Shown: positions 19,801 to 27,804, counted from the first letter of the stretch. The stretch is DNA of 64,000 nt from Larkinella terrae (GCF_009668025.1 NZ_WJXZ01000004.1:62001-126000), one strand, 5' to 3'. Notes: generated by a model from the letters alone, not told the origin. A program made the numbers and translations.

Positions 19801-20461
19801 TATGGGCATTCCGGATTCGAAAGCGTACGAAACCCTGGAAGAAGCCAAGAAAAATCCGGGACTGGAAAATCTGCCGATCATTATTTTTACCGGGAAGAGC
19901 CTTTCACTGGCTGAAGAATTAAAAATTAAGAAATACGCCGATTCAATTATTATAAAAACCGCTCATTCGTACCAGCGCATGCTCGATGAAGTGTCGCTCT
20001 TTCTTCACCTAGTCGATGAAGCAAAAAAGACGGGCAGTACCAGCGGTAATTTTAAAAAGTTGGGCGCTTTGAGTCAGGTATTGGCGAATAAAACCGTATT
20101 GATTGCCGATGATGATGTACGGAATATTTTTTCACTTTCGAAAGCGCTGGAAACGTATAAAATGAACGTTATTACGGCACTGGATGGCAAGGAAGCCTAC
20201 CAGAAACTTCAGGAAAACCCAAACATTGATGTAGTTTTGCTGGATATGATGATGCCGCAGATGGATGGCTATGAAACCGCTAAAAAAATCCGGGAAAATC
20301 ACCAGTGGAAGAATTTACCGGTTATTGCCGTTACGGCGAAAGCCATGACGGGTGATCGGGAAAAATGCATTCAGGCGGGCGCATCCGATTACATTACCAA
20401 ACCGGTTGATATTGATCAACTTATGTCGCTGTTGCGGGTCTGGCTCTATGAACGCTCGTAA
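16859..20461 (+). CDS. Hybrid histidine kinase CHASE3-HAMP-GAF-HisKA-HATPase-REC-REC-REC
   Basis: A 1200-residue membrane sensor kinase. Two helices (about 10-32 and 182-202) flank a periplasmic CHASE3-like domain with the family's DAETGQRGYL motif. A HAMP segment, a GAF domain (about 295-445) and a long glutamate/glutamine-rich coiled coil (about 450-525) lead to the kinase core with H537 in MSHELRTPLNS, N box NLISNALKFTS, and G boxes DTGIGIPPEK and GGTGLGLSIS. Three receiver domains follow, with phospho-acceptors D859, D981 and D1129. REC2 (ILDMGIPDSKAYE) is the most divergent. This layout implies an internal phosphorelay branching to several outputs. Flanked in the same operon by another kinase and a free REC protein. 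Confidence 0.93.
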   Translation: MPQTTNSVIRQLQIVFSVSILLLVLSLVASFYSTQKLISNSKLVNHTNQILIEAENIISYVKDAETGQRGYLISLDPLFLQPYYGSHEKVDASYKLVRELTIDNPIQQKNLADVKALYEAKFVQMQRIIDMTKRNKSFTRDTIARHTEMIRGKKIMDDLRIIISQIKKDENTLLEARLEQQQIYITYTPYLLLIAALISIIISGSTYMRIKKDLDDRLAKQKADEARYRETAERITIMEDITSEIADGNYAARSQDTADDELGRIAKALNTMAESLETTFTDLNNRNWLQTGSANINDAIRGERDLEKLADNLIATLANYINAPIGTVYIIDNDSDFKLAGSYAATDAPTTVKIGHGLIGEVVKNRKPLIIHDLPPNYIRVNSSLGNTPPSALIIVPLIYSKVCIGVIEIGLLKAPEALEIEFLTANLETIAIGVNAALDYVKLQNFLEETQAQSEELQAQHNELENVNAELEAQSLKLQASEEELRVQQEELQQTNSELEERSVLLEEKNEEIQRKAEELELTTRYKSEFLANMSHELRTPLNSILLLSRLLAENNEENLSEEQIDYAKVIQSSGNGLLGLIDEILDLSKIEAGQMKLEYLDVSVSEITDELHALFAPLAKEKGLDFKIIADKNVPAVIETDKMRLGQILKNLISNALKFTSNGGVVLTIKRSKNSDSILSFVVKDTGIGIPPEKQQLIFEAFQQADGSTKRKYGGTGLGLSISRELTKLLGGEIVLFSKVNEGSEFTVNIPVSHLPENSLPEKTTQFVTRKPEPTPAKEAEVSDKYLSTTIPENIPDDRNSITERDRVILIIEDDTNFARSLLDYSRQKGYKGIVAVRGDEGLKLAGIYKPLGILLDIQLPIMSGWQVMDALKADSQTRHIPVHIMSSHKLKNESLLKGAVDFVDKPMAFEQMQEVFKKIEYVLNRTSKKVLIIEDNPKHAKALAYFLETFNIHSELKSNVSEGVNSLRKDEIDCVILDMGIPDSKAYETLEEAKKNPGLENLPIIIFTGKSLSLAEELKIKKYADSIIIKTAHSYQRMLDEVSLFLHLVDEAKKTGSTSGNFKKLGALSQVLANKTVLIADDDVRNIFSLSKALETYKMNVITALDGKEAYQKLQENPNIDVVLLDMMMPQMDGYETAKKIRENHQWKNLPVIAVTAKAMTGDREKCIQAGASDYITKPVDIDQLMSLLRVWLYERS

Positions 20462-20517
20462 GAATTATTTTAGCCGTACTTTTAATTCAATCGATTTTCG
20501 TAATTAAACTGGCAAAA

Positions 20518-20883
20518 ATGGGTAAGAAGCGAATATTAATAATTGATGACGATGCCCGCAATATTTTTGCCCTGAGTGCAACTTTACGGGCCCGCGCTTT
20601 TGATTGCGTATCGTGCACAAGCGCGCGGGAAGCGTTGGATTTACTGAAAACGGAGGTCGTAATAGACGCTATTTTGATTGACATGATGATGCCCGAAATG
20701 GATGGCTATGAAGCTATCCCGCACATCAAAAATATCGCAAATAGGGTGCATACGCCTATTTTCGCCGTAACTGCGCAGGCAATGGTTGGCGATCGGGAAA
20801 AATGTTTGCAGGCCGGTGCAACGGATTATATCTCAAAACCGGTCGATGTGGATAGACTGTTGCAGTTATTATCGCACATTTAA
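20518..20883 (+). CDS. Single-domain response regulator
   Basis: A 121-residue stand-alone receiver domain: acidic pocket DDD near residue 10, phospho-acceptor D55 in LIDMMMPEMDGYE, switch T in FAVTAQA, and lysine in ISKPVD. It has no output domain, so it likely shuttles phosphate or binds a target. It is strikingly like the third receiver of the preceding kinase (shared blocks DMMMP-MDGYE, GDREKC-QAGA-DYI-KPVD), which suggests duplication. It begins 56 bases after that gene and ends 10 bases before cheR. Confidence 0.92.
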   Translation: MGKKRILIIDDDARNIFALSATLRARAFDCVSCTSAREALDLLKTEVVIDAILIDMMMPEMDGYEAIPHIKNIANRVHTPIFAVTAQAMVGDREKCLQAGATDYISKPVDVDRLLQLLSHI

Positions 20884-20893
20884 TGAGTTTACA

Positions 20894-21703
20894 ATGATAG
20901 AGGAGGATGAGGTAGATCTGGTGTTAAATGATCTCTTTGAGTTATATGGTTATGACTTTACGAATTACGCGCGGGCGTCGTTGAAGCGACGAATCAACCG
21001 GTTATTTCTTCTCGATAAATTTCCCAGTTTTGCCGAATTTCGGTACCGGCTTAAATCGGATGCCGACTACATAAAACGAGTGATCGAAGGACTTACGGTA
21101 ACGGTTACCGAGATGTTTCGCGATCCCTTATTTTATAAAATATTGCGGGCAGAAGTAATTCCATCGCTGGCGTCCAAGCCTTTTATTCGAATCTGGCACG
21201 CCGGATGTTCGACCGGTGAAGAAGTGTTTTCGATGGCTATTTTATTGAAAGAAGCCGGACTTCTGCATAAATCACTGCTTTATGCGACGGATTTAAATCC
21301 GGAAGTTCTTGAAAAGGCGCGGAAGGGAATTTTTCCGATCGTCCAGATGAAACAATATTCTGAAAACTACATTGAATCGGGCGGAAAAAACGATTTCTCA
21401 GCGTATTATACCGCGCAATACAGCCAGGCAAAATTTGTCGAAACACTGGCAGAACGAATGATTTTTTCGACTCATAATTTAGTTTCGGACCGTTCTTTCA
21501 ATGAATTTGATCTCATTTTATGCCGAAACGTGCTGATTTATTTTGATAAATATTTGCAGGAACGCGTCCTGAATTTATTTAACGAAAGCATCGGAACACT
21601 CGGCTATTTGGCTTTGGGTTCCAAAGAAACCCTCAATTTTTCAGCCATCAAGCCGAATTATAAACAGATAAATAAAGAAAAAATATGGCGGAGAATAAGC
21701 TAA
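20894..21703 (+). CDS. CheR-type protein-glutamate O-methyltransferase
   Basis: A 269-residue SAM-dependent methyltransferase of the CheR family. The N-terminal helical domain (DFTNYARASLKRRINR) precedes the SAM-binding core HAGCSTGEEVFSMAI (about 100-115), with YATDLNPEVLEKAR and LCRNVLIYF further on, all CheR signatures. The ATG at 20894 starts the CheR domain cleanly; a frame running back to 20786 overlaps the preceding gene and is rejected. It overlaps the cheB-like gene by 19 bases, so translation is coupled. CheR normally methylates chemoreceptors, but no receptor, CheA or CheW gene is present here, so the target may be one of the operon's coiled-coil kinases. Confidence 0.92.
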   Translation: MIEEDEVDLVLNDLFELYGYDFTNYARASLKRRINRLFLLDKFPSFAEFRYRLKSDADYIKRVIEGLTVTVTEMFRDPLFYKILRAEVIPSLASKPFIRIWHAGCSTGEEVFSMAILLKEAGLLHKSLLYATDLNPEVLEKARKGIFPIVQMKQYSENYIESGGKNDFSAYYTAQYSQAKFVETLAERMIFSTHNLVSDRSFNEFDLILCRNVLIYFDKYLQERVLNLFNESIGTLGYLALGSKETLNFSAIKPNYKQINKEKIWRRIS

Positions 21704-22275
21704 AAACCGCCTGTAAAGCTGTCGTTATCGGGGGCTCTGCGGGCAGTATTGAAGTATTGTTAAAACTGCTTCCTGCTTTATCTCCACCTTTGTCATTTGC
21801 GCTGATTATCGTTCTGCACCGCAAAAATTCGACCGATTCATCGCTGGTTAATCTGCTGGCGCTTAAAACAAACCTTCCGATTCGGGAGGTGGAAGACAAA
21901 GACGCGGCTGCTCCGGGCGAAATCTACCTGGCTCCCGCTGATTACCATCTGTTAATCGAAAAAGAAGAGATGTTTTCGCTCGATGATTCCGAAAAAGTGA
22001 ATTACAGCCGCCCGTCGCTGGATGTTACGTTCGAGTCGGCGGCCGATGTTTACGGTTCTTCCCTGGTTGGCATTCTGTTGTCGGGTGCCAATGCCGACGG
22101 AACGGCGGGTTTAAATACGATCAAAAAAAAGGGCGGAATCATTGTCGCCCAAAAACCGGAAACCGCTCAGTCCAGTTTTATGCCCCAGCAGGCAATCCTT
22201 TATACGCCAATCGATTACGTATTTGATGTGGAAGAACTGACGGTTTTTGTCAATTCGCTTAATGCCAACGCTTGA
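21685..22275 (+). CDS. CheB-type methylesterase (stand-alone catalytic domain)
   Basis: A 196-residue protein-glutamate methylesterase/amidase domain. The catalytic triad is visible as S18 (GGSAGS), H45 (VLHRKNS) and D138 (GANADGTAG), with spacing close to enteric CheB. The regulatory receiver domain that normally precedes it is absent; phosphorylated partners in the operon could replace it in trans. It starts inside the end of the cheR-like gene (19-base overlap) and is the last gene of the operon, ending three bases before the stop codon of the convergent lipoprotein gene. Confidence 0.92.
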   Translation: MAENKLKTACKAVVIGGSAGSIEVLLKLLPALSPPLSFALIIVLHRKNSTDSSLVNLLALKTNLPIREVEDKDAAAPGEIYLAPADYHLLIEKEEMFSLDDSEKVNYSRPSLDVTFESAADVYGSSLVGILLSGANADGTAGLNTIKKKGGIIVAQKPETAQSSFMPQQAILYTPIDYVFDVEELTVFVNSLNANA

Positions 22276-22278
22276 ACG

Positions 22279-23055
22279 TTACTGTTCTTCCACATTCCCC
22301 GCGCCCAGTTCCTGAAACAGCGTCTGCCAGTACTGCGTCACCGCCGGGTTGTTTTCTTTGACCGACGCATTCGGCGCAAACGGTAAAATCATCGAAATGT
22401 CGGGGCTGCCAATGGTGTACTGCTTCAACTGACCGGCGTCGGCTTTAGCCCACTCCTCCGCCTGTGCGTTGTCTTTCGGGGGCGTTTTGTGGAAATCCCG
22501 GCGCCCGGCGCGGTAAACACTTTCGACCATGTCGCTGAGGTAATATACTTTCACCGTCGCACCGGTTTCGTTGGCTTTGGCAATCACCGGCAAACTGGCC
22601 CAGATATCGGTTTCCTTACCCGACGACGACGGGTTGGGGGCCGCCAGTTGCTGCAACACGCGCTGACGAATAGCGGTTTTTTCCCGACCCAGCGACAAAT
22701 CAAAACTGGTTTGGGCGGCTTCGCGGTCGGTGGCGTTGGCGCTGCTGATGTCATCCATCTCCGAGCGCGTCGTCACCGAGAGGGCGCGGGCCTTTGAGGT
22801 GTTTTCATGGATGAAATAAACGTCCAGTTTATCGCCTTTGTTCCTGATATTCTGTTCGATAATCTCATTGACTGCTCCCTGGTATTTCTGCGCGACAAAT
22901 GCCTTGTTGGCGTTGACACTGACGGATTTATCCAAAAAGATCAGGGTATGGATGGGCTCGGTTTTGGCCGTTTTCGGATCGTTTTCTTTTCCCGAATCGG
23001 AAGAACAGGCCGCGAGAGTCAGAAGCAGGACGCAGCTAAAAACTATTTTTCTCAT
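22279..23055 (-). CDS. Lipoprotein with VWA-like fold signature, unknown function
   Basis: A 258-residue exported lipoprotein. The signal peptide ends in a lipobox LAAC with C17 as the lipidated cysteine. After a short acidic linker, HTLIFLDKSVSVN (about 36-48) contains a D-x-S-x-S arrangement (D42, S44, S46) like a von Willebrand A metal-ion-dependent adhesion site, and YYLSDMVES (about 170-180) fits a later VWA strand. I do not recognise a named family. Convergent with the cheB-like gene (three-base gap). A VWA fold would suggest metal-dependent protein binding at the envelope. Confidence 0.6.
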   Translation of the reverse strand: MRKIVFSCVLLLTLAACSSDSGKENDPKTAKTEPIHTLIFLDKSVSVNANKAFVAQKYQGAVNEIIEQNIRNKGDKLDVYFIHENTSKARALSVTTRSEMDDISSANATDREAAQTSFDLSLGREKTAIRQRVLQQLAAPNPSSSGKETDIWASLPVIAKANETGATVKVYYLSDMVESVYRAGRRDFHKTPPKDNAQAEEWAKADAGQLKQYTIGSPDISMILPFAPNASVKENNPAVTQYWQTLFQELGAGNVEEQ

Positions 23056-23071
23056 AGTTGCTTAACAATCA

Positions 23072-23182
23072 TCAGATTTCCGGTTGTCGAATCGGTGGCA
23101 ACGGTTTTTGTAAAACTTCCCCCACGGTGAGTTGTTTGGCGTTGGGACACTGATCCAGAATAATTTGTATTTTCTCTTTCAA
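23072..23182 (-). CDS. Possible 36-residue small ORF upstream of the lipoprotein gene
   Basis: Read from a TTG at 23182 to TGA at 23072, this frame gives a peptide of ordinary protein-like composition (LKEKIQIILDQCPNAKQL at its start) that ends 17 bases before the lipoprotein ATG. There is no ATG start and no recognised family, so it may be chance or the remnant of a longer gene. Confidence 0.2.
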   Translation of the reverse strand: MKEKIQIILDQCPNAKQLTVGEVLQKPLPPIRQPEI

Positions 23183-23302
23183 TAATTATCTGAATTACAG
23201 CTTTTACCGGACGCGGATGAAAACCGTATTCCGGAAAATCAAATGTACCAACAAACTCCGTATCTTGCTTACTCTGCTGATCAACAAACTATCCCATCTG
23301 GT

Positions 23303-24928
23303 ATGAACCTCGTTTTTACCCGTTTTAGTCTGCTCTTCCTGGTCATTATTTCACTGGCTCATCGGCTACCGGCTCAGATCACGAACGCTCCCGCGCGCAC
23401 CGAAGGCGACGGCCCGCACAAACGACTCATTATCCGGGGTGTTACCCTGATCAACAGCACCGGAGCGCCCCCGATCGGGCCGGTGGATATTGTGGTCGAG
23501 AAAAACCGCATTGCGCAGATCCGGCAGGTCGGTCATCCCGGCGTTCCAATTGATCCAAAAGCTCGTCCGCAACTGACGGCGGGCGACAAAGAACTGAATT
23601 GCGAAGGCATGTACCTGATGCCGGGCTTTGTTGATATGCACGGCCACATTGGCGGCAAAGCGCAGGGAACGCCGTCTGAATACGTTTTTAAGCTCTGGCT
23701 GGGCCACGGTATTACCACCATTCGCGATCCGTCGGCGGGCAACGGCCTGGATTGGGTGTTGGAACATCGCGGCAAAAGCGAGCGCAACGAGATTACGGCA
23801 CCGCGCATTAAGGCGTACACGTCGTTTGGGCAGGGCGCGAAAGAACCCATCACAACGCCGGAGCAGGCCCGCGCCTGGGTGCGCGAAAATGCGAAGAAGG
23901 GCGCCGACGGGATTAAGTTTTTCGGGGCCGAACCGGCGGTTTTTCGGGCAGCTCTGGACGAAAATAAAAAACTGGGACTGCGCTCGGCCTGTCACCACGC
24001 CCAGCTGGAAGTGGCCCGGATGAACGCGCTGGCGACGGCCAAAGCCGGGCTGACCTCGATGGAACACTGGTACGGTTTGCCCGAAGCCCTGTTTGAAGAC
24101 AAAACGATCCAGTCGTACCCGGCCGATTATAACTACAACAACGAGCAAAACCGCTTCGAGGAAGCCGGAAAACTCTGGCTGCAGGCGGCCAAACCGGGCA
24201 CGGAAAAGTGGAATAAGGTGATGGACGAGCTGATTTCGCTGGACTTCACGCTTGATCCAACCTTCAATATTTACGAAGCCAACCGCGAGCTGATGCTGGC
24301 CCGCCGGTCGGAGTGGCACGACGAATATACGCTCCCGGCGCTCTGGCGGTTTTACGGACCGAGCCGGATTTCGCACGGTTCGTACTGGCACAATTGGGGC
24401 ACGGAGCAGGAAGTGACCTGGAAGCGCAATTACCAGCTCTGGATGGCGTTTGTCAATGAATACAAAAACCGGGGAGGCCGCGTGACGACGGGTTCGGACT
24501 CGGGCTTTATTTACCAGTTATACGGTTTTGCCTACATCCGCGAGCTGGAACTCCTGCGCGAAGCCGGTTTTCATCCGCTCGAAGTGATTCGGGCGGCCAC
24601 TTTGAAAGGGGCCGAAGCGCTCGGCATGGCCGATCAGATTGGCTCGGTGGAAGTCGGGAAGTTCGCTGATTTTGTGATTACGGAAGAAAACCCGCTGGCA
24701 AATCTGAAAGTGCTGTATGGCACCGGCGCGATTCATTTGAACGAGAAAAACGAAGTGACGCGGGTAGGAGGGGTGAAGTACACTGTAAAAGATGGCATTG
24801 TCTACGATGCCAAACAACTCCTGGCCGACGTCCGGAAGATTGTCGTGGAAGCCAAACAGAAAGAAAACTTCGAAATCGTCCAACCGGGCCTGCCGCCCAA
24901 ACCCGCCAAGCTCTCGGGCGGGAATTAA
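23303..24928 (+). CDS. Secreted amidohydrolase family protein
   Basis: Metal-dependent hydrolase of the amidohydrolase superfamily (imidazolonepropionase/dihydroorotase-like group), exported by a signal peptide (MNLVFTRFSLLFLVII...LPAQ). The ATG at 23303 starts that signal peptide; an in-frame upstream start at 23243 adds 20 residues and is rejected. The HxH metal motif is H113 and H115 in DMHGHIGG. Later candidates for ligands are the HHAQ segment and the aspartate in TGSDSG. The N- and C-terminal beta-sandwich strands (RLIIRGVTLINSTG and GKFADFVITEENPL) are typical. The substrate is unknown. It is followed, convergently, by an M28 peptidase gene across a perfect inverted repeat. Confidence 0.88.
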   Translation: MNLVFTRFSLLFLVIISLAHRLPAQITNAPARTEGDGPHKRLIIRGVTLINSTGAPPIGPVDIVVEKNRIAQIRQVGHPGVPIDPKARPQLTAGDKELNCEGMYLMPGFVDMHGHIGGKAQGTPSEYVFKLWLGHGITTIRDPSAGNGLDWVLEHRGKSERNEITAPRIKAYTSFGQGAKEPITTPEQARAWVRENAKKGADGIKFFGAEPAVFRAALDENKKLGLRSACHHAQLEVARMNALATAKAGLTSMEHWYGLPEALFEDKTIQSYPADYNYNNEQNRFEEAGKLWLQAAKPGTEKWNKVMDELISLDFTLDPTFNIYEANRELMLARRSEWHDEYTLPALWRFYGPSRISHGSYWHNWGTEQEVTWKRNYQLWMAFVNEYKNRGGRVTTGSDSGFIYQLYGFAYIRELELLREAGFHPLEVIRAATLKGAEALGMADQIGSVEVGKFADFVITEENPLANLKVLYGTGAIHLNEKNEVTRVGGVKYTVKDGIVYDAKQLLADVRKIVVEAKQKENFEIVQPGLPPKPAKLSGGN

Positions 24929-24944
24929 AACCGTCTTGAACTTA

Positions 24945-25022
24945 GATTACGCAGATTAAAGGATTAACCAGGATGACTGGCGCGTTCAATAAATCGTAGT
25001 TAATCCTTTAATCTGCGTAATC
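24945..25022. repeat. 24-bp perfect inverted repeat between convergent genes
   Basis: Arms 24945-24968 (starting GATTACGCAGATTAAAGG) and 24999-25022 are exact reverse complements around a 30-base loop. There is no T-run typical of a terminator and the arms are long. Similar GATTACGCAGATT sequences are, to my recollection, found scattered in related genomes, so this may be a dispersed palindromic repeat that also ends both transcripts. Confidence 0.75.
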
Positions 25023-25035
25023 CCGGTTCAGATGA

Positions 25036-26631
25036 TTACGGTTTGTTACTATCCACAACCAGTTTATTATCCCGGTTCGCAATTTCCCAGGCGGTGTAAA
25101 ACACCAGCCGGGCGGATTTTTCGGCCAGCTTGAAATTGATCTTCTCAACGTCGTCGCCGGGGCGGTGGTAGTCGGCGTGGAGGCCGTTGAAGTAAAAAAT
25201 AATGGGGATTTTGTGCTTCGCGAAGTTGTAGTGGTCGGAGCGGTAATAAATCCGCTGCGGATCGCTGGGCTCGTTGTATTTGTAATCCAGTTCCAGCGCC
25301 GTGTATTTCCGATTGGCGTCTTCGCTGATCTGGTGCAGTTCCGACGATAATTTATCGGAACCAATGACGTAAATGTAGTTGTCGGATTTCCCTTCGTGCA
25401 GGTCGTCGACGCGGCCCACCATGTCGATGTTCAGGTCGCAGACGGTTTTGTCGAGCGGTAACACCGGGCTCATGTCGGTGTAATACTGCGATCCCAGCAG
25501 CCCTTTTTCTTCGCCCGAAACCGTCAGGAACAGCAGGCTCCGGCGCGGGCCGTGGCCTTCGGCTTTGGCTTTGGCAAACGCCTGCGCAATCTCAATAACC
25601 GACACCGTTCCCGAGCCGTCGTCGTTGGCGCCGTTGTTGACCTGACCATCCGGGTTGACGCCGATGTGATCATAATGCGCCGAAACCACGATCACTTCAT
25701 CCTTTTTGTCTGTACCTTCCAGAAAACCGACTACGTTGCTGCTTTCGAGCAACACGTCTTTGCGCTCGGCTTTCACACTGATTTTCCCTTTCAGCGCGCC
25801 GGAATTTGTCTTACCGGTTTTGCTGATTTTGGCAGCCGCAGCCTGCAATTTGGCAGGAGTCGTATTGAGCAGTTCCGCGCCCATTTCCTGCGGAATCAGA
25901 AACGTGCCAACCGCGCCGATCTTCTCCATCGATGGTTTGAGGCTCAGGCGGTTAAACCGCCCCATCAGGGCTGTGCGCTCGGCTACCAACCGGCGGTAGG
26001 CTTCCGGCGATTCGGCCGAAACGATGAACACCTGCTCGGCGCCCTTGTCTTTGGCAATCGTTACTTTTTTCCGCAGATTTTCCTCGCTGCTCCATTCTGA
26101 AGGCTTATCGGAGTTGGTAATCAGATACGTACCGTTGGCTTTTTTAGGCTCGCCCTCCAGAATGACCACCGCTTTTCCCTGCACATTCACCTTCGCGTAG
26201 TCATTGTAGGTATCGGTCATAATTCCGTAGCCCACAAAAATGGTTTCGAACGCGGCTTCCTGCATCACGCCAAACAAACCGTTGACGATAAAATCCTTCG
26301 GATACGTGTACGTTTTGTCCCCGGCTTTGACGTAAAAATCGCCCCAGGTTTTCTGGTAAAGCGTAAATGGTTGAAAATAACCGGTTTTTCCGTCTTCGGT
26401 TTTGACGATGGGTTGCAGTTTTTCGGCGGCAAACTGCTTGGCAATGTAATCGGCGGCTTTCCGCTGGCCGGCCTTACCGGTTTCGCGGCCTTCCATATCG
26501 TCGGCTGCCAGCACGCGCAGGTGTTTTTCGAGGTCGGCGGCCTGAATGGTGTTGGCATAATCGGTGGCGGTTTGGGCCGTGGCCAGCTGCGCGAGCAACA
26601 GAAAACCGGCACTAAAAATCGAATATTTCAT
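25036..26631 (-). CDS. Secreted M28 family metallopeptidase with PA domain
   Basis: A 531-residue exported zinc aminopeptidase. Signal peptide MKYSIFSAGFLLLAQLATAQ. A helical N-terminal segment (HLRVLAADDMEGRETGKAG) precedes an inserted protease-associated (PA) domain (about 120-290), then the M28 catalytic core with the paired-zinc ligands: H and D in SAHYDHIG and GANDDGSG, E-E in SGEEKGLLG, D in LNIDMVGR and H in YRSDHYNFAK. All ligands are present, so it should be active in the periplasm or outside the cell, releasing N-terminal amino acids from peptides. Convergent with the amidohydrolase gene. Confidence 0.92.
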   Translation of the reverse strand: MKYSIFSAGFLLLAQLATAQTATDYANTIQAADLEKHLRVLAADDMEGRETGKAGQRKAADYIAKQFAAEKLQPIVKTEDGKTGYFQPFTLYQKTWGDFYVKAGDKTYTYPKDFIVNGLFGVMQEAAFETIFVGYGIMTDTYNDYAKVNVQGKAVVILEGEPKKANGTYLITNSDKPSEWSSEENLRKKVTIAKDKGAEQVFIVSAESPEAYRRLVAERTALMGRFNRLSLKPSMEKIGAVGTFLIPQEMGAELLNTTPAKLQAAAAKISKTGKTNSGALKGKISVKAERKDVLLESSNVVGFLEGTDKKDEVIVVSAHYDHIGVNPDGQVNNGANDDGSGTVSVIEIAQAFAKAKAEGHGPRRSLLFLTVSGEEKGLLGSQYYTDMSPVLPLDKTVCDLNIDMVGRVDDLHEGKSDNYIYVIGSDKLSSELHQISEDANRKYTALELDYKYNEPSDPQRIYYRSDHYNFAKHKIPIIFYFNGLHADYHRPGDDVEKINFKLAEKSARLVFYTAWEIANRDNKLVVDSNKP

Positions 26632-26955
26632 TGAGTTGTTGTGAAGAAAATGACAAAGTAAAAAGCAGGAACAGAGCTATTTCCATTCCTGCCTGCGCAA
26701 ATATAAAACGAAAATGTGGGTTAATTCAGTGCCCCGTCCCCTGTTGTTACACAATCGCCACCGGCTGGATTTACGGCAATAGTTGCCAAACCGCTTGCTG
26801 CACTTTGTCGTTCCGAGCCCGGATTTAGGATTCTCTGCGCACCGCTCAGCGTTACACATCAAAAGTATCGTAAAATGCAACATGCGTCTCAGCGGTCCCG
26901 GGCGCGCAAACCCATCTTTGCTGAGATTTAACATGCTGTTCTAACAACATCTACG
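26632..26955. other. 324-base intergenic gap between divergent genes
   Basis: This region separates the M28 peptidase gene from the alpha/beta hydrolase gene. It holds one modest hairpin (GCAGGAA 26665-26671 / TTCCTGC 26686-26692). I see no perfect TAnnTTTG box and no convincing gene; a minus-strand open frame here (26677-26934) has no family signature. Confidence 0.5.
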
Positions 26956-27804
26956 ATGGAAAAAATAGTCATTACCGCTTCAGACGGGTATCAGCTGAGC
27001 GCTCTTTATGCCGCTCCTGTCACTAAAAACGTGGGCACTGTCGTCATCAGCTCGGCTACCGGGGTCCGGAAAGAATTTTACCTGCATTTTGCGCTTTTTC
27101 TCGTTGGCCAGGGATATACGGTTTTGCTGTATGATTACCGGGGAATCGGCGGATCGGCGCCGAACGATCTGCGTAAAATGGATGCGTTCATGCACGAGTG
27201 GGGAACCAAAGACATGAATGCGGTTCTCGATTACCTGGTCCGGGAAAAAGGCATGACGGATATTATCTGGCTGGGGCACAGCGTTGGTGCTCAGCTGATT
27301 GGCTTTCTGGAAAAACCACATTACATCCGCAAAGTGATTTCGATCAATTCGGCGCTGGGGTATTGGCGGTATTTCCCGTTTCCCATGAACTGGCTGATCT
27401 GGGGGCTCTGGTATTTTATTGGTCCGCTGATGGTTAAACTGTACGGGTATGGGGTGATGACCAAGATCGGCTGGGGTGAAAATCTGCCGCGCAACATGAT
27501 GAAGGAATGGCGATCGTGGTGCCTCAACAAAACCTACTTTCGGGAGTCGCTGAGACAGGCGCTGCAATCCGATCAGTTTTCGCAGTTTACTATACCGATT
27601 ACCTCCGTGTACATGAGCGACGATTTTATTGCCAATGACAAAACCGTACCGTTGATGTTGAAATTTTTTCCGAATTCTCCCCAACGAATCCGGAAGCTGT
27701 CTGTTCGGGAATTTACTCAGGAAAAGGTAGGGCATACGGGCATATTCCGGAAGAAATTCCGGCATAACCTCTGGCCGGTTCTGGTGGAAGAGATCCGAAA
27801 GTAA
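26956..27804 (+). CDS. Alpha/beta hydrolase (serine aminopeptidase S33-like)
   Basis: A 282-residue alpha/beta-fold hydrolase without a signal peptide. The early strand carries the oxyanion region SSATGVRKEFY, the segment YDYRGIGGS follows, and the nucleophile elbow is GHSVGAQ (about residue 115). The catalytic acid is likely one of the aspartates in YMSDDFI and the histidine is in GHTGIF near the C-terminus. The order and spacing suit a carboxylesterase/lipase-like enzyme; the substrate is unknown. A Trp-rich hydrophobic stretch near 140-175 may form a lipid-facing lid. It stands alone, convergent with the flippase-like gene downstream. Confidence 0.87.
   Translation: MEKIVITASDGYQLSALYAAPVTKNVGTVVISSATGVRKEFYLHFALFLVGQGYTVLLYDYRGIGGSAPNDLRKMDAFMHEWGTKDMNAVLDYLVREKGMTDIIWLGHSVGAQLIGFLEKPHYIRKVISINSALGYWRYFPFPMNWLIWGLWYFIGPLMVKLYGYGVMTKIGWGENLPRNMMKEWRSWCLNKTYFRESLRQALQSDQFSQFTIPITSVYMSDDFIANDKTVPLMLKFFPNSPQRIRKLSVREFTQEKVGHTGIFRKKFRHNLWPVLVEEIRK

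Noticed and set aside
16859-20461. Frameshift or fusion artefact in the 1200-residue kinase
   Set aside because: All domains are in one frame with complete motifs and normal linkers; CHASE3-GAF-kinase-REC3 proteins are a regular Bacteroidota type.
23366-24391. 341-codon minus-strand frame inside the amidohydrolase gene
   Set aside because: Antisense shadow; the plus-strand protein has a signal peptide and metal motif.
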